A stretch of 62,547 nucleotides of DNA. It comes from Mesorhizobium sp. 61-13. Lineage in GTDB: Bacteria > Pseudomonadota > Alphaproteobacteria > Rhizobiales > Rhizobiaceae. Shown here piece after piece: positions 9,182-17,627 of the stretch (positions within the stretch are counted from its first letter, which is position 1; each line of letters begins with the position of its first letter). Both the position numbers and the translations under genes were made by a program. The notes under the pieces were generated by a model, which saw only the letters and a list, made by a program, of their open reading frames with translations, did no database searches and was not told the origin of the DNA. Location of the stretch: contig MKRZ01000006.1 of assembly GCA_001897075.1 (NCBI GenBank), positions 1-62,547 of the forward strand, given 5' to 3'.

Positions 9182-10762
9182 ATGTTTGAATCGCTACAGG
9201 AACGCCTTGGCTCGATCCTGAACGGCCTGACCGGCCGCGGCGCGCTGTCCGAGGCCGATGTTTCGGCAGCGCTGCGCGAGGTGCGTCGCGCGTTGCTGGA
9301 AGCCGACGTCGCGCTGGAAGTGGTGCGTTCCTTTACCGACAAGGTGCGTGAAAAGGCCGTCGGCGCCGAAGTCCTGAAGTCGATCAAGCCCGGCCAGATG
9401 GTCGTCAAGATCGTCCATGACGAACTGGTCGAGATGCTCGGCGCCGAGGGCGTCGCGATCGATCTGAACGCTCCGGCACCGGTCGTCGTCATGATGGTCG
9501 GCCTGCAAGGCTCGGGCAAGACCACCACCTCCGCCAAGATTGCCAAGCGTCTGACGGACCGCCAGAACAAGAAGGTTCTGATGGCGTCGCTCGACACGCG
9601 CCGCCCAGCCGCGCAGGAGCAGTTGCGCCAGTTGGGCGAGCAGGTGAGCGTCGCCACGCTGCCGATCATTGCCGGCCAGACGCCTGTCGACATTGCCAAG
9701 CGCGCCGTACAGGCAGCCAAGCTCGGCGGCCACGACGTCGTTATCCTCGACACCGCCGGCCGCACCCATATCGACGAGCCGCTGATGGTCGAGATGGCGG
9801 ACATCAAGAAGATGTCCGCGCCGCACGAAATCCTGCTGGTCGCGGATTCGCTGACCGGCCAGGACGCGGTCAACCTTGCCAAGAGCTTCGACGAGCGCGT
9901 CGGCATCACCGGCCTTGTCCTCACCCGCATGGATGGCGACGGTCGCGGCGGCGCGGCCCTTTCGATGCGCGCCGTTACCGGCAAGCCGATCAAGTTGATC
10001 GGCACCGGCGAAAAGATGGACGCGCTGGAGGAGTTCTATCCCAAGCGCATTGCCGACCGCATCCTCGGCATGGGCGACATCGTCTCGCTCGTCGAGAAGG
10101 CCGCAGAAAACATCGACGCCGAACAGGCGGCTGCGATGGCCAAGAAGATGCAGTCGGGCAAGTTCGACCTCAACGACCTTGCCTCGCAATTGCAGCAGAT
10201 GTCGAAAATGGGCGGCATGGGCGGCATCATGGGCATGATGCCCGGCATGGGCAAGATGAAGGACCAGATGGCTGCCGCCGGTCTTGATGACAAGATGTTC
10301 GGGCGTCAGCTTGCCATCATCTCGTCGATGACCCGGGCCGAGCGCGCCAATCCCGATATCCTGAAGCATTCCCGCAAGAAGCGCATTGCCGCAGGCTCGG
10401 GAACGGATGCGGCCGAGATCAACAAGCTCTTGAAGATGCATCGCGGCATGGCCGATATGATGAAGGCGATGGGCGGCAAGGGTAAGGGCGGCGGCATGAT
10501 GCGCGGCCTGATGGGTGGCCTCGCCTCGAAGATGGGCATGGGCGGCCTTGGCGGCATGATGGGCGGCGGCATGCCGGACCTGTCGAAGATGGATCCCAAG
10601 CAGCTTGAGGTGCTCAAGAAGCAGGCCGAAGCGGCTGGACTGGGCAAGGGCTTGCCCGGCGGGCTGCCGGGCTTAGGTGGAGGCGGACTGCCGGGGTTGC
10701 CGGGCGGCATGAAGCTCCCGGGTCTCGGTGGCGGGCTGCCGGGCCTCGGCAAGAAGAAGTGA
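9182..10762 (+). CDS. ffh: Signal recognition particle protein Ffh
   Basis: SRP54 GTPase (526 residues) that, with 4.5S RNA and FtsY, delivers nascent inner-membrane proteins to SecYEG. The N domain begins MFESLQERL. The G domain has the P-loop GLQGSGKTTTSAKIAKRL, DTAGRTH and TRMDGDGRGG. The methionine-rich M domain (about residues 325-460) holds the signal-peptide groove (MGGMGGIMGMMPGM) and RNA-binding helices. The tail is an unusual Gly/Leu/Pro repeat (GLPG-type units) ending GKKK. ATG 9182 is favoured because the conserved N-terminus starts there. It is followed by chorismate mutase after seven bases and then rpsP. Confidence 0.96.
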   Translation: MFESLQERLGSILNGLTGRGALSEADVSAALREVRRALLEADVALEVVRSFTDKVREKAVGAEVLKSIKPGQMVVKIVHDELVEMLGAEGVAIDLNAPAPVVVMMVGLQGSGKTTTSAKIAKRLTDRQNKKVLMASLDTRRPAAQEQLRQLGEQVSVATLPIIAGQTPVDIAKRAVQAAKLGGHDVVILDTAGRTHIDEPLMVEMADIKKMSAPHEILLVADSLTGQDAVNLAKSFDERVGITGLVLTRMDGDGRGGAALSMRAVTGKPIKLIGTGEKMDALEEFYPKRIADRILGMGDIVSLVEKAAENIDAEQAAAMAKKMQSGKFDLNDLASQLQQMSKMGGMGGIMGMMPGMGKMKDQMAAAGLDDKMFGRQLAIISSMTRAERANPDILKHSRKKRIAAGSGTDAAEINKLLKMHRGMADMMKAMGGKGKGGGMMRGLMGGLASKMGMGGLGGMMGGGMPDLSKMDPKQLEVLKKQAEAAGLGKGLPGGLPGLGGGGLPGLPGGMKLPGLGGGLPGLGKKK

Positions 10763-10769
10763 GGACGCG

Positions 10770-11099
10770 ATGAACGAAGAACACGATATCGCGGAAGCGA
10801 AAAAGACCCTCGCGGACTACCGCGCCTCGATTGACAACATAGACGCTGCGCTCATTCATATGCTGGCCGAGCGTTTCCGCTGCACAAAGGCCGTTGGGGT
10901 ATTGAAGGCAACACATGGGCTGCCGCCTGCCGATCCGGCACGCGAGTCCCAGCAGATCGAGCGGTTGCGACGGCTCGCCAACGACGCCCACCTCGACCCC
11001 GATTTCGCGGAAAAGTTTCTCAATTTCGTCATCCGTGAGGTTATCCGCCATCACGAAAATATCGCTGCCGCAAATGGCGGCGCGTCCAAATCCGGCTGA
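10770..11099 (+). CDS. Chorismate mutase, AroQ class
   Basis: Small all-helical enzyme of 109 residues that rearranges chorismate to prephenate for phenylalanine and tyrosine synthesis. Features of the AroQ fold are visible: the first long helix with YRASIDNIDAALIHMLAERFRCTKAVGVLK, in which the arginine and lysine line the active site, and the QQIERLRRLA segment. It starts seven bases after ffh and precedes rpsP by 47 bases, an order conserved in many rhizobia, so it is probably cotranscribed with them although the functions are unrelated. Confidence 0.88.
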   Translation: MNEEHDIAEAKKTLADYRASIDNIDAALIHMLAERFRCTKAVGVLKATHGLPPADPARESQQIERLRRLANDAHLDPDFAEKFLNFVIREVIRHHENIAAANGGASKSG

Positions 11100-11146
11100 G
11101 CAACAGCCGTAACCACCACCAGAATCAGAGCTTTTAGGAGAAAAAC

Positions 11147-11542
11147 ATGGCACTGAAGATCAGACTGGCCCGCGCGGGCTCGAAGAAGCGCCCTTACTAC
11201 CACATCGTCGTTGCCGACGTGCGTTCGCCGCGCGATGGCCGCTTCATCGAAGCGGTCGGCGCCTGGAACCCGCTGCTGCCCAAGGACGGCGAACGCGTCA
11301 AGATCGATGCCGACCGCGTCAAGCATTGGCTGGGCAACGGCGCGCTGCCGACCGATCGCGTGGCACGTTTCCTGTCCGAGGCCGGTCTCGCCACCCGCGA
11401 GGCACGCAGCAACCCGACCAAGGCGCTTCCGGGCAAGAAGGCACAGGAACGCAACGCCCTGCTGCAGAAGGCACAGGAAGACGCCGCTGCGGCAGCAGCG
11501 GCTGCAGCGGCGGCTCCGGTCGAGACCGCAGCAACCGAATAA
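11147..11542 (+). CDS. rpsP: 30S ribosomal protein S16
   Basis: Structural protein of the small ribosomal subunit, 131 residues. The N-terminus [20 protein letters not shown] is the canonical S16 start, with the conserved VGAWNPL and [12 protein letters not shown] segments. Residues 90-131 form the lysine- and alanine-rich extension common in alphaproteobacteria. TTTTAGGAG precedes the start. In most proteobacteria rimM, trmD and rplS follow; here a perfect terminator ends the unit directly after rpsP, and rimM-trmD are found at 57.7-59.0 kb on the opposite strand. Confidence 0.97.
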   Translation: MALKIRLARAGSKKRPYYHIVVADVRSPRDGRFIEAVGAWNPLLPKDGERVKIDADRVKHWLGNGALPTDRVARFLSEAGLATREARSNPTKALPGKKAQERNALLQKAQEDAAAAAAAAAAAPVETAATE

Positions 11543-11557
11543 GCTGACGTTTCATCT

Positions 11558-11595
11558 AAAAAGCTGCGCCGGCCTTCAGGCCGGCGCAGCTTTTT
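11558..11595 (+). terminator. Rho-independent terminator of ffh-rpsP operon
   Basis: Perfect 17-bp stem (11558-11574 with 11579-11595) with a TTCA loop and a run of five T on the descending arm; AAAAA on the ascending arm makes it work in both directions. It ends rpsP and would also serve the lipoprotein gene ending at 11624. Confidence 0.95.
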
Positions 11596-11623
11596 GTTGA
11601 GCGTTGCAGATCAGGCAAACCGC

Positions 11624-11980
11624 TCAGTAGTAGGGGTCGTAGCGGTTGTCGTAACGACGCACATAGCGGCGGTCATCATAGCGGCGCGAATAGTAGGTAT
11701 CATCGTAGCTTCGATACTCGCGCGGACATTCAGCCACGTAAACACGGCCGTAACGGTCACGGTATCGGCACCTGTTGGGTTCATTGGCCTGCCCGATCAG
11801 GGCACCTGCGACCGCGCCGACGGCACCACCGACAAGGGCGCCTTCCGCCCGGTTGCCGGGCGATGCCACGGCGCTGCCGATGGCAGCACCACCCAAGCCG
11901 CCGATTGCGGCACCTTGTTCAGTCTGGGAACAGGCACCGAGCGGCAAAAGCAATGCCATCAACAAAACTAACTTTTTCAT
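11624..11980 (-). CDS. Glycine-zipper lipoprotein
   Basis: Predicted 118-residue lipoprotein. The signal peptide ends in the lipobox LGAC with Cys17 as the lipidation site. Residues 22-65 form a glycine-zipper region (GAAIGGLGGAAIGSAVA and GALVGGAVGAVAGALIGQA), the membrane-associating motif of SlyB/Omp16-type proteins. The C-terminus is a Tyr/Arg/Asp-rich tail with two cysteines. ATG 11980 is chosen over the longer frame from 12103 because GAGAGG precedes it and the signal peptide starts there. Function is unknown; such proteins are associated with outer-membrane integrity. Confidence 0.82.
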   Translation of the reverse strand: MKKLVLLMALLLPLGACSQTEQGAAIGGLGGAAIGSAVASPGNRAEGALVGGAVGAVAGALIGQANEPNRCRYRDRYGRVYVAECPREYRSYDDTYYSRRYDDRRYVRRYDNRYDPYY

Positions 11981-12147
11981 CGTTTTACCTCTCGCAAGCG
12001 GAATATCCATCCTCGCCGCCACGCCCATAACGAACGAAACGATGATTCGATCCGAACAAGGCCTATAGAAGGCGAGACGGGCAATCGCTTCGGCGCCGGC
12101 CACTTCGGTCGGCGAGGCTAGAATTGCTGCCGCAAGCGATTGGGTAC

Positions 12148-12173
12148 AAAAATGGCCCGGTTTCCCGAGCCAT
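12148..12173 (-). terminator. Rho-independent terminator of phbB
   Basis: Read on the minus strand: ATGGCTCGG - GAAA - CCGGGCCAT, a 9-bp stem with one wobble and a stable GAAA tetraloop, then TTTTT. It lies 27 bases after the phbB stop. Confidence 0.88.
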
Positions 12174-12199
12174 CCTTTGCGCCAGAGCTTTTGATAGGA

Positions 12200-12925
12200 T
12201 CAGGCGAAATACTGGCCGCCATTGGCCGAAATCGTGGAGCCCGTAATGAAGCCGGACTCATCTGAAGCCAGGAAGACAACGCAGCGGGCAATTTCTTCCG
12301 GCTCGCCCAGACGGCCGACCGGGATTTGCGGAATGATGCGCTCGTTGAGCACCTTCTCGTCGATCGCCCTGACCATGTCGGTACCGATATAGCCAGGGCA
12401 GATCACATTGACGGTGATTCCGGCACGTGCGCCCTCCTGGGCCAGTGCCTTGGTGAAGCCGATATCGCCGGCTTTGGAAGCAGAATAATTGACCTGCCCC
12501 GCCTGCCCTTTCTGACCGTTGATAGATGAAATCGTAATGATGCGGCCAAACTTGCGGTCGCGCATGCCGCTCCACAGCGGATGCGTCATGTTGAAGACGC
12601 CGCTGAGGTTGGTGCCGATCACCTCGTTCCACTGCTGGGGCGTCATCTTGTGGAACATCGCATCGCGCGTAATGCCGGCATTGTTGACCAGAACACCCAC
12701 CGGTCCCAGATCGGCCTCGACCTGCTTGATCCCTGCAGCACAGGCATCGTAATCGGCGACTGACCATTTGTAGACTGGAATGCCGGTCTCGGCCTTGAAC
12801 TTCTGCGCGGCTTCGTCGTTGCCGGCATAGTTGGCCGCAACCTGATAGCCGGCATTCTTCAGGCCGATCGATATCGCCGCCCCTATGCCGCGCGAGCCGC
12901 CCGTCACGATTGCCACTTTGCTCAT
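12200..12925 (-). CDS. phbB: Acetoacetyl-CoA reductase
   Basis: NADPH-dependent short-chain dehydrogenase that reduces acetoacetyl-CoA to (R)-3-hydroxybutyryl-CoA, the second step of polyhydroxybutyrate synthesis. The 241-residue protein has the cofactor motif TGGSRGIG (residues 8-15), NNAG at 81-84, and the catalytic set Ser134, Tyr147 and Lys151 (YSASKAG). The PhaB-like C-terminus reads VVFLASDESGFITGSTISANGG. AGGAGGACT precedes the start. It follows phbA in the same direction with a 118-base gap. The PHB polymerase gene phbC is not in this window. Confidence 0.94.
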   Translation of the reverse strand: MSKVAIVTGGSRGIGAAISIGLKNAGYQVAANYAGNDEAAQKFKAETGIPVYKWSVADYDACAAGIKQVEADLGPVGVLVNNAGITRDAMFHKMTPQQWNEVIGTNLSGVFNMTHPLWSGMRDRKFGRIITISSINGQKGQAGQVNYSASKAGDIGFTKALAQEGARAGITVNVICPGYIGTDMVRAIDEKVLNERIIPQIPVGRLGEPEEIARCVVFLASDESGFITGSTISANGGQYFA

Positions 12926-13043
12926 TCCAGTCCTCCTCCAATGAATGACAGAGAAGCTAGTGCCCGGAGCAGCGGCAATTCAGACTGTTCTTGAGTTCAG
13001 TCTTAATATTCTTGCCGTGGCCGCTGCCCGCCGCGGCAGCAGC

Positions 13044-14231
13044 CTAGTTCATTGCCTCAACGCACATGGCAACGCCCATGCCGCCGCCGATGCACAAGGT
13101 GGCGAGACCCTTCTTTGCACCGCGGCGCTTCATCTCGAACACCAGCGTATTGAAGATGCGCGCGCCTGAGGCACCAACCGGATGGCCGATGGCAATGGCA
13201 CCGCCATTGACGTTGACGATCGCCGGATCCCAGCCCATGTCCTTGTTGACCGCGCAAGCCTGCGCCGCAAAAGCCTCATTCGCCTCGACGAGGTCAAGAT
13301 CGCCAACCGACCAGCCCGCCTTCTGCAGCGCCTTGCGCGATGCCGGGATCGGCCCGGTGCCCATGATCTGCGGGTCGACGCCTGCCGTCGCCCAGGACAC
13401 GATGCGCACTAGCGGGGTGATGCCGCGCCGCACCGCCTCGGCTTCGGTCATCAGCACAACTGCCGCCGCACCATCATTGATGCCGGATGCATTGCCGGCT
13501 GTCACCGTACCTTCCTTGTCGAAGGCCGGCTTCAGCTTGGTCATTCCGTCGAGCGTCGCGCCGTGGCGGATATACTCGTCCTGATCGACGATGGTGTCGC
13601 CCTTGCGGGTCTTGACGGTGAACGGAACGATTTCGTCCTTGAACTTGCCAGCCTTCTGCGCGGCTTCGGCCTTGTTTTGCGATGCAACGGCGAATTTGTC
13701 CTGGTCGTCGCGCGTCAACTGCCACTGGCGAGCTACGTTCTCGGCGGTGTTGCCCATGTGGTAGCCATAAAAGGCATCCGTCAGACCATCCTTGATCATC
13801 GTGTCGATCAGCTTCAGGTCGCCCATCTTGGTACCGCCGCGCAGATGCTGCGCATGCGGGGCCATCGACATCGATTCCTGTCCGCCTGCAACGATGACCT
13901 TGGCATCGCCCTGCGCAATCTGCTGCATGCCGATGGCGATGGTCCGCAGGCCGGAGCCGCAAAGCTGGTTAAGGCCCCACGCCGTCGCCTCTTGCGGAAT
14001 GCCGGCGGCCATGGCTGCCTGGCGCGCCGGATTCTGGCCCTGCCCGGCGGTCAGGATCTGCCCGAGAATGACTTCATCCACTTCCTTGGCGTCGACACCG
14101 GCCCGGCTCAGCACCTCCTTGATTGCAGCCGCCCCCAGTTCATGGGCCGGCGTGTTGGCAAAGGCACCGTTAAACGAGCCAACCGGCGTGCGTGCGGCAC
14201 TGGCGATAACGATGGCGTTGGAAGCGGACAT
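13044..14231 (-). CDS. phbA: Acetyl-CoA acetyltransferase (beta-ketothiolase)
   Basis: Condenses two acetyl-CoA to acetoacetyl-CoA, the first step of PHB synthesis, and can run in reverse. The 395-residue protein is full length for biosynthetic thiolases. It has nucleophile Cys91 in [10 protein letters not shown], His350 in [14 protein letters not shown], and Cys380 in CIGGGMGVA. The start is ATG 14231; an open frame reaching to 14759 overlaps the divergent phaR control region and is not coding. It is divergent from phaR and shares with it a 285-base control region carrying a perfect palindrome. Confidence 0.95.
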   Translation of the reverse strand: MSASNAIVIASAARTPVGSFNGAFANTPAHELGAAAIKEVLSRAGVDAKEVDEVILGQILTAGQGQNPARQAAMAAGIPQEATAWGLNQLCGSGLRTIAIGMQQIAQGDAKVIVAGGQESMSMAPHAQHLRGGTKMGDLKLIDTMIKDGLTDAFYGYHMGNTAENVARQWQLTRDDQDKFAVASQNKAEAAQKAGKFKDEIVPFTVKTRKGDTIVDQDEYIRHGATLDGMTKLKPAFDKEGTVTAGNASGINDGAAAVVLMTEAEAVRRGITPLVRIVSWATAGVDPQIMGTGPIPASRKALQKAGWSVGDLDLVEANEAFAAQACAVNKDMGWDPAIVNVNGGAIAIGHPVGASGARIFNTLVFEMKRRGAKKGLATLCIGGGMGVAMCVEAMN

Positions 14232-14358
14232 TTTCTTCTCCAGACTCTGCGGAAAACAAGTTCCCGATAAGGTTGTAGCGACTTTTGTTGCCCTTTCCAG
14301 AACCCGAGTCAAACCGGAAATCCAAGACTTCGACTTCTTGCCGAGAGCCGGTTCCTTC

Positions 14359-14372
14359 ATGCTGCGCAGCAT
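14359..14372. promoter_or_regulatory. Candidate PhaR operator between phbA and phaR
   Basis: Perfect 14-bp palindrome ATGCTGCGCAGCAT in the divergent phbA-phaR gap, followed by a further TTTTGCAG. A second site at 14404-14415 (CGCACTGCACAA) fits, with one mismatch, the TGC-N3-GCA type motif I recall for rhizobial PhaR. Inferred autoregulatory and phbAB control site. Confidence 0.5.
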
Positions 14373-14516
14373 TTTGCAGTGCCGAAAGCGGCCGCGTTCC
14401 TTCCGCACTGCACAAACCGCTTGGAATCGCGGGCGTTTTGCGCATATCCTGATGAAAAGGCTAGATCGTAACCGGACGCTTACCAAGCACACCGGTAGCT
14501 TCACGGGAGGATGCTG

Positions 14517-15125
14517 ATGGCCGCGAAAGACGAACCGGTGGTGATCAAGAAATACGCCAACCGCCGCCTCTACAACACCGGCACGAGCACCTACGTAACG
14601 CTCGAAGACTTGGCCGAAATGGTCAAGAAGGGCGAGGAATTCACCGTCCAGGACGCCAAGACCGGAGACGACATCACCCACCCGGTTCTCACGCAGATCA
14701 TATTCGAGCTTGAGAACAAGGATGGTCAGAACATGCTGCCGATACCTTTCCTTCGCCAATTGATCGCGTTCTACGGCGACCAGATGCAGATGATCGTCCC
14801 TTCCTTCCTTGAGCAGTCGATGCAGGCCTTTTCCAAGGAACAGGAACGTTTTCGCGAGCAGATGAAAGGCGCCATCGGCAAATCGCCGATGGACGTGATG
14901 AAGATGGCGCCGATGAAGGCGCTGGAAGAGCAGACGCGCCGCAACATGGAAATGTTCCAGAACGCGATGCGCATGTTCACGCCCTTCCCGTCCGGCGGCG
15001 CTTCCGCCGCACCCACCCCGGAGCCGGCACCGGCCCGCAAGGAGCCGCCCGAAAAGGGCGACGACCTGCAGGATCTTAAGGAACAGATCGCTGCCATGCA
15101 GCGCAAGCTTGACACCTTGTCTTAG
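14517..15125 (+). CDS. phaR: PHB synthesis repressor PhaR
   Basis: DNA-binding regulator that also binds PHB, repressing phasin and PHB genes until granules titrate it (known for Paracoccus and rhizobial homologues). The 202-residue protein begins with the PHA-accumulation DNA-binding domain, [21 protein letters not shown], followed by the [18 protein letters not shown] helix. It ends with a Pro-rich linker and a coiled coil ([16 protein letters not shown]). Start choice: GGGAGG (14505-14510) touches the ATG at 14511 but is six bases before ATG 14517, which is therefore preferred. It is divergent from phbA. Confidence 0.93.
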   Translation: MAAKDEPVVIKKYANRRLYNTGTSTYVTLEDLAEMVKKGEEFTVQDAKTGDDITHPVLTQIIFELENKDGQNMLPIPFLRQLIAFYGDQMQMIVPSFLEQSMQAFSKEQERFREQMKGAIGKSPMDVMKMAPMKALEEQTRRNMEMFQNAMRMFTPFPSGGASAAPTPEPAPARKEPPEKGDDLQDLKEQIAAMQRKLDTLS

Positions 15126-15285
15126 CGCAACTGCACCCGACGCACTCCGCTAAGGCGCGAAGGTAGCGCCGTAGCGTTCGCGCTGGCATTTGCGGTAGAC
15201 AGGGCTCTTGCCTAAACAGGGCATCCCAAGGAATCGACAATAGCGATTCCCGACGCCTGCATTCAATCGTTCCCGATGGTGTCCT

Positions 15286-16344
15286 ATGACAGACCAATCC
15301 CTTGTTCCGGTTTTCGACGGCCATAACGATACGCTGCTCAAGCTCTATGTCACACAGGACGCCGGCAAGGAAAAGCTGTTCATTGAGGGCAGCCCGGCCG
15401 ATTGGCACATTGATCTGCCCCGGGCCAGGAAAGGCGGCTTCGCGGGGGGAATGTTCGCCATTTTCCCGCCACCCGTCGAAAAGGCGAAGCGCCAGGCAGC
15501 CGGGCCTGGGTCCAACGAACCGATGGCGCCATCCCTTTCGATGGAGGAAGCCAGGATTTCTACCCTTGGCATGGCGTCCATCCTGTTTCGGCTTGAACGT
15601 GCCGGTGGGCTGACTGTCTGTCGCAGCGCTGCCGATATCCGGACAGCTATGGCAAAAAACTCGGTTGCCGCGGTTTTTCACATCGAGGGCGCCGAAGCGA
15701 TCGATACCGATCTTGCCATGCTCGATGTACTCTATGCCGCCAGTCTGCGCTCGCTGGGTATCGTCTGGAGCCGCCCCAACGCTTTCGGCCATGGCGTTCC
15801 GTTTCGCTTTCCGTCGTCGCCCGATATTGGGCCCGGTTTGACCGACGCCGGAAAGGCGCTGGTCAAGGCCTGCAACCAGCTCAAGGTCATGATCGACCTA
15901 TCGCATCTCAACGAAAAGGGTTTTCGCGATGTGGCGGCTTTAAGCGATGCGCCGCTGGTCGCCACTCATTCCAACGCGCATTCCGTGTGCCCGCACGCGC
16001 GCAACCTGACGGATTGGCAGCTCGGTGCCATCCGTGAAACCAAGGGCATGGTCGGATTGAACTATGCCACCGGCTTTCTGCGCGAAGACGGCAGGATGAA
16101 TTCAGATACGGGGCTCGACATCATGGTTCGCCATGTCGATGCGCTCTTGGAAGCACTGGGCGAAGATGGTGTCGGGCTGGGCTCCGATTTCGACGGCGCC
16201 ATGATCCCCGCTCCAATCGGCGACGTCGCCGGATTGCCGAAGCTGATCACGGCATTCGAACAGCACGGCTACGGGCGCGAACTGATCGAAAAAATTGCCT
16301 GGAAGAACTGGGTGAACGTGATCGAACGGACGCTCGGAGCCTAG
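15286..16344 (+). CDS. Membrane dipeptidase, peptidase family M19
   Basis: Zinc dipeptidase of the renal-dipeptidase family, 352 residues, hydrolysing dipeptides including those with D-residues at the C-terminus. The expected binuclear zinc ligands are visible: His13 and Asp15 in FDGHNDT, Glu in FHIEGAEAID, and His in IDLSHLNEKG and in VATHSNAHSV. Asp in GLGSDFDGA completes the site. No signal peptide is evident, so it is probably cytoplasmic despite the family name. It is monocistronic and convergent with trcR. In rhizobia such genes are often linked to PQQ-like or peptide catabolic loci, but nothing here shows that. Confidence 0.88.
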   Translation: MTDQSLVPVFDGHNDTLLKLYVTQDAGKEKLFIEGSPADWHIDLPRARKGGFAGGMFAIFPPPVEKAKRQAAGPGSNEPMAPSLSMEEARISTLGMASILFRLERAGGLTVCRSAADIRTAMAKNSVAAVFHIEGAEAIDTDLAMLDVLYAASLRSLGIVWSRPNAFGHGVPFRFPSSPDIGPGLTDAGKALVKACNQLKVMIDLSHLNEKGFRDVAALSDAPLVATHSNAHSVCPHARNLTDWQLGAIRETKGMVGLNYATGFLREDGRMNSDTGLDIMVRHVDALLEALGEDGVGLGSDFDGAMIPAPIGDVAGLPKLITAFEQHGYGRELIEKIAWKNWVNVIERTLGA

Positions 16345-16387
16345 CAGCCAGACTGATCGGCGGAACAATCCGCGCCTGGGTTCTCAA

Positions 16388-16410
16388 CCGACCCGGGCCA
16401 GCCGGGTCGG
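16388..16410. terminator. GC-rich hairpin between convergent genes
   Basis: CCGACCCGG (16388-16396) pairs perfectly with CCGGGTCGG (16402-16410) around a five-base loop, between the dipeptidase stop and the trcR stop. It lacks a clear T-run on either side, so it is terminator-like only. Confidence 0.5.
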
Positions 16411-16428
16411 GAATCTGAAAATCTGGAC

Positions 16429-17121
16429 TTATTCCTCGTCCTGATCCTGATCGGTCGACTTCAGGGCCGAAAGCTTTGCAAACACGGCATTGGCGTCGAG
16501 TTCGGCATCTTCGTCCCTTGGCTTGGGGGCCTCCGGAGAAAGCCTCTCGGTCAGGGACGCCGGCAGCAATGTGTCGCCCGTCGGCTGCGCCTGTTCACGG
16601 CCGCGCGAGGCACGCTGCACTTCGATATCGAGATCGATCTGCGAGGTCAGGCCAAGCGTCACCGGGTCCATCGGCACGAGGTTGGCAGCATTCCAGTGCT
16701 TGCGCTCGCGGATCTGCTCGATGGTCGACTTGGTCGTTCCAACCAGGCGCGATATCTGGGCATCCTTGAGCTCAGGATGGTTGCGAACCAGCCACAAAAT
16801 GGCATTGGGCCGATCCTGGCGCTTGGAAAGCGGCGTATAGCGCGGACCCTTGCGCTTGGATTCCGGCACCCGAACCTTTGGCTCGGACAGCTTGAGGCGA
16901 TGGTTCTCGTCCTTTTCGGCGCGCGCGATTTCCTCACGCGTCAACTGGCCGGTCATCACAGGGTCCATGCCCTTGATGCCCTGCGCCGACTCGCCATCGG
17001 CGATCGCCTTCACTTCGAGCGGATGCAACCCGCAGAACTGCGCAATCTGGTCGAATGACAGTGCCGTGTTGTCGACCAGCCAAACCGCGGTCGCCTTCGG
17101 CATCAAAAGCGTATTTGCCAT
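16429..17121 (-). CDS. trcR: Cell-cycle transcriptional regulator TrcR (DUF1013)
   Basis: Alphaproteobacterial DUF1013 protein of 230 residues. In Caulobacter the homologue TrcR associates with RNA polymerase at cell-cycle promoters. Visible features are the N-terminus MANTLLMPKATAVWLVDNTALSF, a helix-turn-helix-like region (FDQIAQFCGLHPLEVKAIADG), the central RPNAILWLVRNHPELKD block, and a second HTH-like segment (QISRLVGTTKSTIEQIRERKHW). The C-terminus is acidic and low in complexity (ending DQDQDEE). The start is ATG 17121. Monocistronic. The family assignment is strong; function is by analogy with Caulobacter. Confidence 0.9.
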   Translation of the reverse strand: MANTLLMPKATAVWLVDNTALSFDQIAQFCGLHPLEVKAIADGESAQGIKGMDPVMTGQLTREEIARAEKDENHRLKLSEPKVRVPESKRKGPRYTPLSKRQDRPNAILWLVRNHPELKDAQISRLVGTTKSTIEQIRERKHWNAANLVPMDPVTLGLTSQIDLDIEVQRASRGREQAQPTGDTLLPASLTERLSPEAPKPRDEDAELDANAVFAKLSALKSTDQDQDEE

Positions 17122-17245
17122 CGAAAAAACCCTTCTCGTTCGCCCGCGTTCCCGCGCGGGCGGTGGTTTCTAGAGCCACCAAAATGGGAAAATCGAGGCC
17201 TATATAACCGTGTTCGCAGTTCGGGGCAAGAATTTCCAGCCACCT

Positions 17246-17277
17246 AAAACAAAACCCGCCGGACGGGGTCCAGCGGG
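17246..17277 (-). terminator. Rho-independent terminator of the DUF1127 gene
   Basis: Read on the minus strand: CCCGCTGGA, loop CCCCG, TCCGGCGGG (one wobble), then TTTTGTTTT. It lies about 60 bases after the stop of the small gene at 17339-17479. Confidence 0.9.
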
Positions 17278-17338
17278 CTCGGAACCGGAGGCGCGATGGT
17301 TGCGCCAGGCGTCGGTTCTGCTTTCAGTCCAACGCCGC

Positions 17339-17479
17339 TTAGAGAGCGGCGCGGGCGACCTTGGCGATGTCGGCGCGGTTGATGCCGAGATCGTTGAGTT
17401 CGCGGGTGTTGAGACGGTTCAGCTCACGGACGGTTTCCGAGTAGCGGCGCCAGTTCTTGTAAGAGCGGATCAGGTTCAT
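17339..17479 (-). CDS. DUF1127 (YjiS-like) small protein
   Basis: A 46-residue protein, from ATG complementary to 17477-17479 to TAA at 17339-17341. It begins MNLIRSYKNWRRYSETVREL and ends with the DUF1127 core RLNTRELNDLGINRADI plus AKVARAAL. These arginine-rich peptides are widespread in alphaproteobacteria. Some bind RNA and influence RNA turnover and phosphate or carbon metabolism (Agrobacterium, Rhodobacter studies). GGAGG precedes the start and a proper terminator follows, so it is an independent gene. No protein partner is visible nearby. Confidence 0.9.
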   Translation of the reverse strand: MNLIRSYKNWRRYSETVRELNRLNTRELNDLGINRADIAKVARAAL

Positions 17480-17627
17480 GTTTGCCTCCAGCAAGTTCGG
17501 TTGAATTCGATGACGCTGATATAGGCTTTCCCGCGCGAACCTTGAACAGACGCTTTTGCATAGCGGGAATGCGTTTGCTGCATTGCAACATGAACAACCG
17601 GTAAATAGCCGGAAGGCCTTGATATGC

